A stretch of 24,823 nt of DNA from Patescibacteria group bacterium (GTDB lineage: Bacteria; Patescibacteriota; WWE3; UBA101185; UBA10185). Below are positions 11,946-19,581 of this stretch, piece by piece. Position numbers and translations under genes: made by a program. The stretch is taken from the NCBI GenBank assembly GCA_018818485.1, contig JAHIRX010000045.1:1-24823 (forward strand), given 5' to 3'. Every line of letters begins with the position of its first letter. The stretch's first letter is position 1. The notes beneath the pieces are model-generated. The model made no database searches. It worked only from the letters and a program-made list of their open reading frames with translations, and was not told where the DNA came from.

Positions 11946-14209
11946 TCGTCATCATCTTTACCCCCATCTTCATCTTCCTCTTTTTCAATACACAAAGTCT
12001 CAGGAACAAATGTTCCTTTTATGAAAACTTCAGAAACACCACATTTCTCATCATATTTTACAAAAATATCTCCAAGCTTCTCATAAACTTCATTTGGCTT
12101 TCCATCTAAAACTTCTGTCATTATTTTATTCCATATAGGCGCAGCTCCTGTTAAACCTGATGCGAGGTATCTATTCATAGGAGTACCATCGTTATTTCCA
12201 ACCCAAACACCTACTACATAAGATGGGGTATACCCCAGAGTCCAATTATCCTTTATATTATCTGTGGTTCCTGTTTTTACAGCAACCTTATAACCAGGGA
12301 TCACAAGAGAACTACCAGAACCAAAGGCTGGTGTTCTTGCCACATTATCAGAAAGAATGTGCCATATTAAATAAGAAACCTCACTACTCAAAACCTGACT
12401 ATCTTCTCTTCTATCTTTATATATCTCGTATCCTTTTGAGTCTTTCACGCTTAAGATCGGGGTTGTTTCTTTATATATCCCATTTCTAGATAAAGTCCCG
12501 AACACATTTGTGTGATCCAACAACCTTACCTCCTTACCTCCTAAGGTAACTGATAGACCATAAGAACCATCTATTTTCCAGTTTGAAAGCCCCATTTTAT
12601 GTCCAAGGTCTACAATATTATCTGGACCTACACTACTAGCGACCTTTACAGCCGGAACATTGTAAGAATTAGCTAAGGCTTGGCGCACGGTTACTTTTCC
12701 ATGAAACTTACCATCGTAATTTACTGGAGTATATGGTTTTTGACCTTCTACTTTATAGGTAATTGCAGAATCATCAATTATTGTGGCTGGCGTATAGTTT
12801 CTGCTTAAAGCTAGTGCGTATGTGACAGGTTTTATAGATGATCCAGGTTGCCTATAACCTGTTACCACATCAAAGGCTCCCCAACCCTCTTGAAAATAAT
12901 CAACTGACCCAACATAAGCTAATATTTCTGAGTTTTTTGAATCTAAAACTACCGCGGCTCCATTTGAAAAACCGAGATATGAGTTTTTCCCTACCTCTTC
13001 TTTTACAATCTCTTGAACCTTATCATGAAGTTCTAAATCTAGAGTAGTAGTAATCGTTAAATCTCCTAACTCAACAAATCTCTTACCATATTCTTTCTCA
13101 AGTAACCCTCTAACATAGATTACAAAATGAGGAGCTCTAATAAACTCTACTTGGTCAATAAAATTAAGTTCCATATCAAATGCTTCATCTACTTCCTCTT
13201 TTGAGATATATCTTGTTTCTACCATTCTATCCAGAACATATCTTTGCCTTTCTTTTGCTTTTTCAAGATCAGTAATTGGCGAGTAGCTTGTGGGTGATGA
13301 AGGAAGTCCTGCTAATAAGGTTGATTCTGCAATATTTAATTCCCAGACGTTTTTCCCGAAATATTTTTGTGCTGCTGATTGAATACCCCACGAAGTACCC
13401 CCATAAGGCACGTTGTTTAAATACATTTCTAGGATTTGTGACTTAGAGTATTTAACTTCTACAAGTAGTGCTAAAACTGCTTCTTTTATCTTCCTCGAAA
13501 CAGTTCTCTCAGGAGAAAGGAGTACATTTTTAATTAACTGCTGAGTAATTGTAGATCCCCCTTGTAAATTTCCACCAAAAAAATTGTTCTTTGCTGCCCT
13601 GATAACACTATCTAAACGAATTCCCCAGTGACTATAAAACTTATCATCCTCAACAGCAATCGTAGATTGAATAACATGAAGTGGAACTTCATCCAGACTT
13701 ATGGGATTGTATTTTTTATCTACATATATTTCATATAGTAGCTTTCCATTTCTATCCAATATTCTCGTAGAGCTTTGATTTGCTTTTGTAACAAGTGAGC
13801 CAGGTGTTGGTAGTTCTCTAAACCATCTATAAATTTCAAGAGGGGTGAATATAAAAACTACACTAATAAGTGCTCCTACAAAGTATGGCTTTAAATTTAA
13901 TATCTTAGAAAGTCTCGTCTTAAGATTACCTAGAAACACTTTCCATTTCTTCTTAATAGAAGGAATTATTTTTCTAATGTTTTTAAACCTGTCTACTTTC
14001 TTTCTGGGTACTATTTTAGTCTTTTTTTTGATCTTCTTGGACTTCTTACCCTTAATTTTCTTATTCTTTAGGGCCTTAACTGATGTAGAGATTTCTTTTT
14101 TAACAGCTTTGTAGATTTTTGGAGTGATTACAAGAATCTTCTCAAATGGAAAAATAATAATAAATCCAATATTCTTTATAAGTTTTGATACATTATTAAT
14201 AAAAGGCAT
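11942..14209 (-). CDS. mrcA: Class A penicillin-binding protein (bifunctional GT51 / transpeptidase, PBP1A family)
   Basis: This enzyme polymerises lipid II and cross-links the glycan strands outside the membrane. The 755-residue protein has a cytoplasmic N-terminal region and a TM helix (about 109-125). The GT51 domain carries AVEDDKFYSHWG (catalytic E187) and GGSTITQQLIKN (217-228), with LEMYLNNVPYG further on. The transpeptidase domain has SSIK (S457-K460), SYN (515-517) and KTGTTD (645-650), all intact. Odd: residues 35-90 are extremely lysine-rich (for example KGKKSKKIKKKTK) and follow an extra hydrophobic stretch at 12-30, giving an unusually long basic cytoplasmic tail. The C-terminus is acidic (EKEEDEDGGKDDDD). 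It has its own promoter but no Shine-Dalgarno. It is probably the main non-SEDS murein synthase here. Confidence 0.95.
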   Translation of the reverse strand: MPFINNVSKLIKNIGFIIIFPFEKILVITPKIYKAVKKEISTSVKALKNKKIKGKKSKKIKKKTKIVPRKKVDRFKNIRKIIPSIKKKWKVFLGNLKTRLSKILNLKPYFVGALISVVFIFTPLEIYRWFRELPTPGSLVTKANQSSTRILDRNGKLLYEIYVDKKYNPISLDEVPLHVIQSTIAVEDDKFYSHWGIRLDSVIRAAKNNFFGGNLQGGSTITQQLIKNVLLSPERTVSRKIKEAVLALLVEVKYSKSQILEMYLNNVPYGGTSWGIQSAAQKYFGKNVWELNIAESTLLAGLPSSPTSYSPITDLEKAKERQRYVLDRMVETRYISKEEVDEAFDMELNFIDQVEFIRAPHFVIYVRGLLEKEYGKRFVELGDLTITTTLDLELHDKVQEIVKEEVGKNSYLGFSNGAAVVLDSKNSEILAYVGSVDYFQEGWGAFDVVTGYRQPGSSIKPVTYALALSRNYTPATIIDDSAITYKVEGQKPYTPVNYDGKFHGKVTVRQALANSYNVPAVKVASSVGPDNIVDLGHKMGLSNWKIDGSYGLSVTLGGKEVRLLDHTNVFGTLSRNGIYKETTPILSVKDSKGYEIYKDRREDSQVLSSEVSYLIWHILSDNVARTPAFGSGSSLVIPGYKVAVKTGTTDNIKDNWTLGYTPSYVVGVWVGNNDGTPMNRYLASGLTGAAPIWNKIMTEVLDGKPNEVYEKLGDIFVKYDEKCGVSEVFIKGTFVPETLCIEKEEDEDGGKDDDD

Positions 14210-14236
14210 AGAAAAGACTTGGACAGGATTTGGTTT

Positions 14237-14264
14237 AATATATCTAAATTAACTAAGATGTCAA
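14237..14264 (-). promoter_or_regulatory. Sigma70 promoter of the class A PBP gene
   Basis: On the minus strand a perfect TTGACA (14259-14264) and TATATT (14237-14242) are 16 nt apart, giving a leader of about 20 nt before the ATG at 14209. Upstream, GTAAAT/ATTTAC (14280-14295) is a weak 6-bp hairpin at the uvrB neighbour's stop. On the minus strand it has no T tail, so I do not call it a terminator. Confidence 0.65.
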
Positions 14265-14291
14265 TCGAAAGTGAGGTACGTAAATGGTAAT

Positions 14292-16283
14292 TTACATTTT
14301 TTTTAAATCTCTTACCTTATCCCTAATTAGAGCTGCCTTTTCAAAGTTTAATTCTTCTGCCTCTAACTTCATAAGTTTTTCAAGCTTTTTTATTTCTTTA
14401 TTAAGTTCTGTTGGAGGTAGTTGTTTATAGTCAATATCCTGCCACTCATCTTTTTTACCTTTAAGCTGTTCTTCAAGTTCTTCATCAATTAATTTCTCTC
14501 TTATAGGCTTAACAATTTGTTCTGGAGTAATCTTGTATTTTTCATTGTATTCAATCTGAATATCTCTTCTTCTTTCAACCTCAACAATAGCTCTTTTCAT
14601 ACTTCCTGTGATGTTATCTGCGTACATAATAACTTCTCCTTGAATATGTCTTGCTGCTCTTCCCATAACTTGGATGAGGGAGGTGTCACTTCTTAAAAAT
14701 CCTTCTTTATCTGCATCTAGGATTGCAACTAAAGATACTTCTGGAAGATCTAAACCCTCTCTTAGCAGATTTATTCCAACTAAAACGTCATATTCTCCTT
14801 TTCTTAGATCATCTAAAATATCTGTTCTTTCTAGTGTTGCAATATCTGAATGGAGGTAAGTTACCTTCATATCTTTATCCTTTAGATAAGCTGCTAACTC
14901 CTCCGCCATCTTCTTTGTTAATGTAGTAACTAAAACTCTTTGCCCTTTTTCTACTTTTTCTTTTATTCTGTTTTCTAAATCTTGAACCTGGCCTTTTGAG
15001 GGTAGAATTGTTATCTCTGGATCAATAATTCCAGTAGGTCTCACCAGGAGTTCTGTAACTTCTTTTTTACTCTGGATAACTTCCCATTCTGAAGGCGTAG
15101 CACTAGCATAAGTTGTGTATCCCCTTCTTTCCATAAATTCATCAAAGTTAAGAGGTCTATTATCTAGAGCTGATGGAAGTCTAAATCCGTAGTCTATTAA
15201 GGTTTGTTTCCTAGATTTATCTCCATTAAACATTCCTCTAATCTGTGGAACTGTAATATGAGACTCATCAATTACTAATAAGAAATCTTTTGGAAAGTAT
15301 TCTAAAAGTGAGTAAGGGGCTTCCCCTTCTTTTCTTCCATCAAAGTATCTTGAGTAGTTTTCTATTCCCTTGCAATATCCAAGCTCCTGAATCATTTCCA
15401 GGTCATAATTTGTTTTCTGGTTTAGTCTGTACGCCTCAATCTGTTTTCCATCATCCTTAAGTTCCTTAAGTCTAATTTCTAAATCCCTTTGAATCTCACC
15501 TACCACACTTTTTACCTTCTCTTCAGGAGTAATATAGTGCTTTGCTGGGTAAATTAGCACAAACTCTGGATCGTATACTCCGTTAGGTTGAATAGTTTCT
15601 CCAGTTAGAGGATCAATATATATAACATTTTGTAAAATATCATTAAACACCTCTAACCTAACTGCATAGTCTCGATACGCTAGGTAAATATCAACTACAT
15701 CCCCTGTAACTCTGTAACTCCCTCTAACAAAATTATAATCTGATCTTTCATAGTGAGTCTGAGATAGTCTTTTCAAAAGATCGGGTAATCTTAACTTCAT
15801 TCCTTTTCTTAATTCAATTACCACTTTCCCATATTCAGCAGGAGAACCTAAGTTATAAATACAAGAAACTGAAGCTACCACTATTACATCTTTTCTTGTT
15901 AGAAGAGAAGTTGTGGTAGATAGTCTAAGTTTTTCTATCTTCTCATTTATAGCTGCATCTTTTTCGATATAAGTATCTGTAGATGGAATATAGCTTTCTG
16001 GTTGGTAGTAGTCATAATAACTAACAAAATACTCAACTGCATTTTCTGGAAAGAACTCTCTAAATTCTTGATAAAGCTGAGCAGCTAATGTTTTGTTGTG
16101 AGAGATAACAAGAGTAGGTCTATTTAGATTCTCTATCACATTTGCCATTACAAATGTTTTTCCTGACCCTGTTACACCTAAAAGCACCTGGTCTTTCTTA
16201 CCAATTTCAATATTTTTGGTGATTTTATCTATAGCTTGTGGTTGATCTCCAGTTGGTTTAAAAGGAGATTGGAGTTTAAACAT
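14292..16283 (-). CDS. uvrB: UvrB, excinuclease ABC subunit B
   Basis: UvrB is the helicase-like damage-verification subunit that receives DNA from UvrA and recruits UvrC. From the chosen start it is 663 aa, normal for the family. It begins MFKLQSPFKPTGDQPQAI, followed by Walker A GVTGSGKT (36-43), the beta-hairpin region YYDYYQPESYIPSTDTYIEK, a DESH helicase box (VIDESHITVPQ), motif VI (QVMGRAARH) and a C-terminal UVR motif that contacts UvrC. Longer in-frame starts would overlap the lexA start and leader. The ATG at 16283 has an extended -10 box 8 nt upstream, so it is likely leaderless; the AAGAGG just before it is too close to act as a normal Shine-Dalgarno. It is divergent from lexA, a classic SOS arrangement. 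Confidence 0.96.
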   Translation of the reverse strand: MFKLQSPFKPTGDQPQAIDKITKNIEIGKKDQVLLGVTGSGKTFVMANVIENLNRPTLVISHNKTLAAQLYQEFREFFPENAVEYFVSYYDYYQPESYIPSTDTYIEKDAAINEKIEKLRLSTTTSLLTRKDVIVVASVSCIYNLGSPAEYGKVVIELRKGMKLRLPDLLKRLSQTHYERSDYNFVRGSYRVTGDVVDIYLAYRDYAVRLEVFNDILQNVIYIDPLTGETIQPNGVYDPEFVLIYPAKHYITPEEKVKSVVGEIQRDLEIRLKELKDDGKQIEAYRLNQKTNYDLEMIQELGYCKGIENYSRYFDGRKEGEAPYSLLEYFPKDFLLVIDESHITVPQIRGMFNGDKSRKQTLIDYGFRLPSALDNRPLNFDEFMERRGYTTYASATPSEWEVIQSKKEVTELLVRPTGIIDPEITILPSKGQVQDLENRIKEKVEKGQRVLVTTLTKKMAEELAAYLKDKDMKVTYLHSDIATLERTDILDDLRKGEYDVLVGINLLREGLDLPEVSLVAILDADKEGFLRSDTSLIQVMGRAARHIQGEVIMYADNITGSMKRAIVEVERRRDIQIEYNEKYKITPEQIVKPIREKLIDEELEEQLKGKKDEWQDIDYKQLPPTELNKEIKKLEKLMKLEAEELNFEKAALIRDKVRDLKKM

Positions 16284-16291
16284 ACCTCTTG

Positions 16292-16300
16292 ATAATAGCA
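16292..16300 (-). promoter_or_regulatory. Extended -10 promoter of uvrB, near-leaderless
   Basis: On the minus strand TGC-TATTAT ends 8 nt before the ATG at 16283, so the start of transcription falls at or about one base from the start codon. The -35 position (GAAGAT) is weak. It lies 10 nt from the lexA -35 box, so a repressor bound here would affect both genes. Confidence 0.6.
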
Positions 16301-16309
16301 CAAAAACCC

Positions 16310-16339
16310 TTGACATCTTCGCCTTAGTTTCGGTACTAT
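16310..16339 (+). promoter_or_regulatory. lexA promoter
   Basis: TTGACA (16310-16315, exact consensus) and TACTAT (16334-16339) are 18 nt apart. The spacer and -10 contain the inverted repeat TAGT-N6-ACTA, and a wider CTTCGC...GCGAAG repeat brackets the -10. Either could be the LexA operator. I see no GAAC-N4-GTTC or CTGT-N8-ACAG box. The leader carries a strong AAGGAGG at 16371-16377. Confidence 0.7.
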
Positions 16340-16384
16340 AAAAATGCGAAGAAAAACCATAAATTTTCCTAAGGAGGATAAAAA

Positions 16385-17014
16385 ATGAGCCCCGTAACTC
16401 TTTATAAAAAACAAAAACAAATTTTAGACTTTCTCTCTCAGTATATTCAATCAAATAGCTACTCGCCTACTTTACAAGAAATAGCTGATGCAATGGGACT
16501 TTCTTCACTAGCTACAGTTCATGAACATCTCCAAGCACTAGAGAGAAAAAACGTTATTAAACGATATGATGGTGCGGTCCGAGGCATTGAAATAGTAGAT
16601 AACAATGTTAATTCTAATTTAAGTGCTATTGAACTTCCTTTAGTTGGGTATATTGTTGCAGGTGAGCCTATCCACGCTTTTGAAGAAGAAATTACTACTG
16701 TTATGGTATCTCCAGATATGGTTTCTAAATCAAAAAGATGTTTTGTTCTTCAAGTAAAGGGAGACTCCATGATTAACGAGCATATTGAAGATGGCGATTA
16801 TGTGGTACTAAAACAGCAAGAAACAGCAAATGACGGGGACAAGGTAGTAGCTTTAATTGATAATGAGTTTGCTACTCTTAAGATTTTCTACAAAGAAAAA
16901 GGTGGAAAGATAAGACTTCAACCTGCAAACGATAAAATGGACCCAATTATTGTAGATTCAAAACAACTAACTATTCAAGGTGTAGTTACAGGCATTATCC
17001 GAAGATACGCTTAA
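16385..17014 (+). CDS. lexA: LexA, SOS repressor
   Basis: LexA represses DNA-damage genes and cleaves itself when RecA is activated. The 209-residue protein has an N-terminal winged helix-turn-helix (residues about 1-65; recognition helix around LATVHEHLQALE), a linker, and the S24-type self-cleavage domain. Cleavage would occur at A92-G93 (IVAGEPI), with the catalytic Ser128 in GDSMI and Lys166 in ATLKIFY. All are intact, so SOS control should be functional. The start is fixed by AAGGAGG 7 nt before the ATG. The gene is divergent from uvrB and presumably regulates both that gene and itself; the other uvr genes lie within the same 12 kb. The length is standard. Confidence 0.96.
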   Translation: MSPVTLYKKQKQILDFLSQYIQSNSYSPTLQEIADAMGLSSLATVHEHLQALERKNVIKRYDGAVRGIEIVDNNVNSNLSAIELPLVGYIVAGEPIHAFEEEITTVMVSPDMVSKSKRCFVLQVKGDSMINEHIEDGDYVVLKQQETANDGDKVVALIDNEFATLKIFYKEKGGKIRLQPANDKMDPIIVDSKQLTIQGVVTGIIRRYA

Positions 17015-17039
17015 CATACAAAAAATCTTCCTGTAGACT

Positions 17040-17051
17040 TAGACTTGTCTA
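17040..17051. other. Palindrome at the start of the VTT-phosphatase gene
   Basis: TAGACTTGTCTA is a perfect 12-bp palindrome whose last base is the A of the ATG at 17051. Just upstream TAGACT is repeated in tandem (17034-17039 and 17040-17045). The second copy is a possible -10 box 5 nt before the ATG. It may be an operator or part of a leaderless promoter; a chance occurrence is possible. Confidence 0.35.
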
Positions 17052-18358
17052 TGGGAAACCTGATTCTACCGATAATTGAATACCTTGAAAAGCTCTCACT
17101 ACAAGTTCCACTTGAGGTATTTACCGTTGTTGGTACATTTTTAGAAGAGGTAATTGCACCCATTCCGTCCCCTTTTGTATTAACAACTGCAGGTAGTATT
17201 ACTGCAGCTCAAAATAACCCTCTATCATATATTTTCTATATCGCTTTACTTGGTGCTATAAGTAAAACCCTAGGTGGTTGGCTCCTTTATACCGTTTCGG
17301 ACAAGGCAGAAGATTTCTTGTTTTCAAAATTTGGTAAATTCATCGGAGTAACTCAAGGAGAGATAGAAAAGATTGGTAAATACCTAAACGGTGGTTGGAG
17401 AGATAAGGTTGTTTTGTTTGTTCTAAGAGCTCTCCCTGTTGCACCAAGTTCTCCTATCTCAATAACATGTGGTCTTATAAAACTAAACATTAAAACATTC
17501 TTAGTAACTACATTTTTAGGAACCATCATTCGTAACCTTTGTTACCTTTATCTTGGATACACAGGTCTTTCAGCTTCTAAGTCTGTGGTCTCAGGTCTAG
17601 AAACAGGAGAAAGCATTGGTCAGATTGTTGTAATGGTAGGTATTACTGTTCTACTTGCATGGGGATTTACAAAACGCAAGAAAATGTTTGGGGGAGAGGA
17701 AAACACTAAAATAACCGAAGCTAAAGATCTTTTAAAATACAAAAAGGTGGATCCTCTTCCCAAAGAAGAGTCAGAAGAGTTTTCAACTCTATATATCTTT
17801 AGACACGGAGAAACTGAAGATAACGCTCAATTCATTTTTAGTGGTTGGAGAGAGGCAAAACTTACTGAGAACGGTAAAAAACAGGCACTTGTACTTGCGG
17901 GTAAACTTAAAGATAAAAAGATTGATATGTTAATTTCTTCCCCCCAGATAAGAGCGATCGACACTTTAAAAATTGCACTATCAAAAAATAGAGAGGCAAT
18001 AAATCTAGAGGTTAAGATGGACGAAAGAATAAAAGAAAGATCCTATGGGGACTACACAGGAAAAAGTAAATTAGATATCCAACTAGAGGATCCGGAAAAA
18101 CTTAAAAAGATAAGAAGAAGTTGGGATTTTATACCTCCAAATGGTGAAAGTATTGAGATGGTTTACAAAAGAGTTGCTGAATTTTGTGATGAACTAATTC
18201 CTCAAATCAAAGGAAAGAACATCAATGTTGCTATTTCCTGTCATGGAAACTCCATTAGATGTTTTAGAAAATATTTTGAAGGATTAAGTAATGAGCAAAC
18301 TGCAAAAGTTGAAACTCCTCTAGGACAAGATTATGCTGCCTACACTATTAAGGATTAG
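17051..18358 (+). CDS. VTT/DedA-type membrane domain fused to a histidine phosphatase (PGAM-like)
   Basis: A two-part protein of 435 aa. Residues 1-207 are a multi-TM VTT-type (SNARE-associated, TVP38/DedA) domain, with EEVIAPIPSPFVL (32-44), a second conserved helix with GAISKTLGGWLLY (68-80) and LRALPVAPSSPIS (125-137). DedA relatives move or flip lipids such as undecaprenyl phosphate. A basic/charged linker (208-245) leads to a complete histidine phosphatase domain: RHGE (251-254, phosphorylated H252), FSGWREAKLTENG, R301, ERSYGDYTG and CHGNS (H398). It resembles cofactor-dependent phosphoglycerate mutase, but the substrate is unknown. I use ATG 17051 instead of TTG 17045. The gene is 36 nt after lexA, lacks a Shine-Dalgarno, and overlaps the enolase stop. 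The phosphatase should face the cytoplasm if the basic linker obeys positive-inside. Confidence 0.88.
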   Translation: MGNLILPIIEYLEKLSLQVPLEVFTVVGTFLEEVIAPIPSPFVLTTAGSITAAQNNPLSYIFYIALLGAISKTLGGWLLYTVSDKAEDFLFSKFGKFIGVTQGEIEKIGKYLNGGWRDKVVLFVLRALPVAPSSPISITCGLIKLNIKTFLVTTFLGTIIRNLCYLYLGYTGLSASKSVVSGLETGESIGQIVVMVGITVLLAWGFTKRKKMFGGEENTKITEAKDLLKYKKVDPLPKEESEEFSTLYIFRHGETEDNAQFIFSGWREAKLTENGKKQALVLAGKLKDKKIDMLISSPQIRAIDTLKIALSKNREAINLEVKMDERIKERSYGDYTGKSKLDIQLEDPEKLKKIRRSWDFIPPNGESIEMVYKRVAEFCDELIPQIKGKNINVAISCHGNSIRCFRKYFEGLSNEQTAKVETPLGQDYAAYTIKD

Positions 18359-19575
18359 TGGTCCTGGAATACTTCTAAGATTCTATTGTATTTTGCCACT
18401 CTTTCGCCTCTTACAGGTGCTCCAGACTTTATGAAGTCTGCACTAACTGCTAAGGCTAGATCTGAAATGAAAGAATCTACGTTATCACCACTCCTGTGAG
18501 AAACAATAACATTCATTTTTGCTTTTCTTGCGAGTTTAACGAACTCAAAGGTTTCGGTTAAAGTGCCTACCTGGTTTGGTTTTACTATCACAGCATTAGC
18601 AAGCTTTTTCTTTATAGCTTCTGCCAAAAGAGCTGGATTTGTAACTACTAAATCATCTGCAACAACCATTAACCTATCTGAGTAGCTTTTATAAAAATCT
18701 GACCATCCTTTATGATCTTTTTCATAAAATGGATCTTCCATATATATCAACTCATATTTTGTAAGCATTCTATTGTAGTATTCCATTAATTCTTCTGTAG
18801 TAAGCTCAATATTTTCTTCGTTTATATCGTATTTTCCATCCTTATAAAAAGATCCAGCAGCTATATCCATTCCTAAAAACACATCATTTCCCACGTCATA
18901 CTGAACATTTGCTGCTTTTTTAATAAAATCTAATGCTACATCACAACAAAGACCTTGAGGTTCAAAACCTCCTTCATCTCCAACTGCTGTTTCAAAGTCT
19001 TCATCCACTAATAGTTCCTCTAAATTATGATAAATATTTACTCCCATTTCTAAAGCCCTATCAAAAGGAGTATTTAGTGCAGGAATAACCATGAACTCTT
19101 GAAATGAAAGTTTATTTTGGGCATGTTTTCCACCATTTAAAACATTAAATATTGGAGTTGGGTATGTGATATCACCATTCTTTTCTTTCCCTGAGTAAAG
19201 CTCTGAAAGATACTCATAAAGCTCTATTTCCTCGGAATCCGCAGCAGCTTTTGCTACTGCCAGAGAAACTGAAAGAATGCTATTTCCACCAAGTCTAGAC
19301 TTATTTGGAGTTCCGTCCATTTCAACCAATATTTTATCTATTTCTTTTTGATCGAAAGGATCTTTACCCACTAACACATCTGAAATGGTGTTATTAACAA
19401 TATCAATAGCCTTGTCTACTTCTACATCAACAGCTTCATTTTCACCTTCAGAGGCGCCATTAGGAACCGGTTGAATACCTACAGAGTCATCATCTAATAC
19501 TACTTTTGTTTCAATAGTCCATTGTCCCCGAGAGTTTAAGATCTTTCTTGCTGAAATAGTTTCAATCTTTGCCAC
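18355..19575 (-). CDS. eno: Enolase
   Basis: Enolase interconverts 2-phosphoglycerate and PEP. At 406 aa it is slightly shorter than the usual ~430. Active-site residues are present: S42 in GASEG, H151 (GGKHAQNK), E160, E201 (GDEGGF), metal ligands D237, E280 (MEDPF) and D307, base K332 (VKPNQVGT), H360-R361-S362 (SHRSGDN) and K383 (KSGAPVRGERVAKYN). Local departures from textbook sequences include SRGQWT for SRGNPT, GASEG for GASTG and AAGSFY for AASEFY. The start is GTG, preceded by an AGGGGTGA Shine-Dalgarno that uses the ppsA stop; the gene follows ppsA by 6 nt. The stop codon shares bases with the convergent VTT-phosphatase stop, leaving no room for a terminator. Confidence 0.95.
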   Translation of the reverse strand: MAKIETISARKILNSRGQWTIETKVVLDDDSVGIQPVPNGASEGENEAVDVEVDKAIDIVNNTISDVLVGKDPFDQKEIDKILVEMDGTPNKSRLGGNSILSVSLAVAKAAADSEEIELYEYLSELYSGKEKNGDITYPTPIFNVLNGGKHAQNKLSFQEFMVIPALNTPFDRALEMGVNIYHNLEELLVDEDFETAVGDEGGFEPQGLCCDVALDFIKKAANVQYDVGNDVFLGMDIAAGSFYKDGKYDINEENIELTTEELMEYYNRMLTKYELIYMEDPFYEKDHKGWSDFYKSYSDRLMVVADDLVVTNPALLAEAIKKKLANAVIVKPNQVGTLTETFEFVKLARKAKMNVIVSHRSGDNVDSFISDLALAVSADFIKSGAPVRGERVAKYNRILEVFQDH

Positions 19576-19581
19576 AGCATA

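Noticed and set aside
14280..14295. GTAAAT/ATTTAC hairpin as the uvrB terminator
   Set aside because: Only 6 AT-rich bp, and no T tract follows it in the direction of uvrB transcription; the T run is on the other side.
16310..16345. Standard GAAC-N4-GTTC or CTGT-N8-ACAG LexA box
   Set aside because: Looked for upstream of lexA, uvrB, uvrA and uvrC and not found; only lineage-specific candidates remain.
16284..16454. Longer uvrB start (ATGs at 16316 or 16454)
   Set aside because: They run through the lexA promoter and leader or into lexA itself, and UvrB normally starts just before the FKPTGDQ motif.
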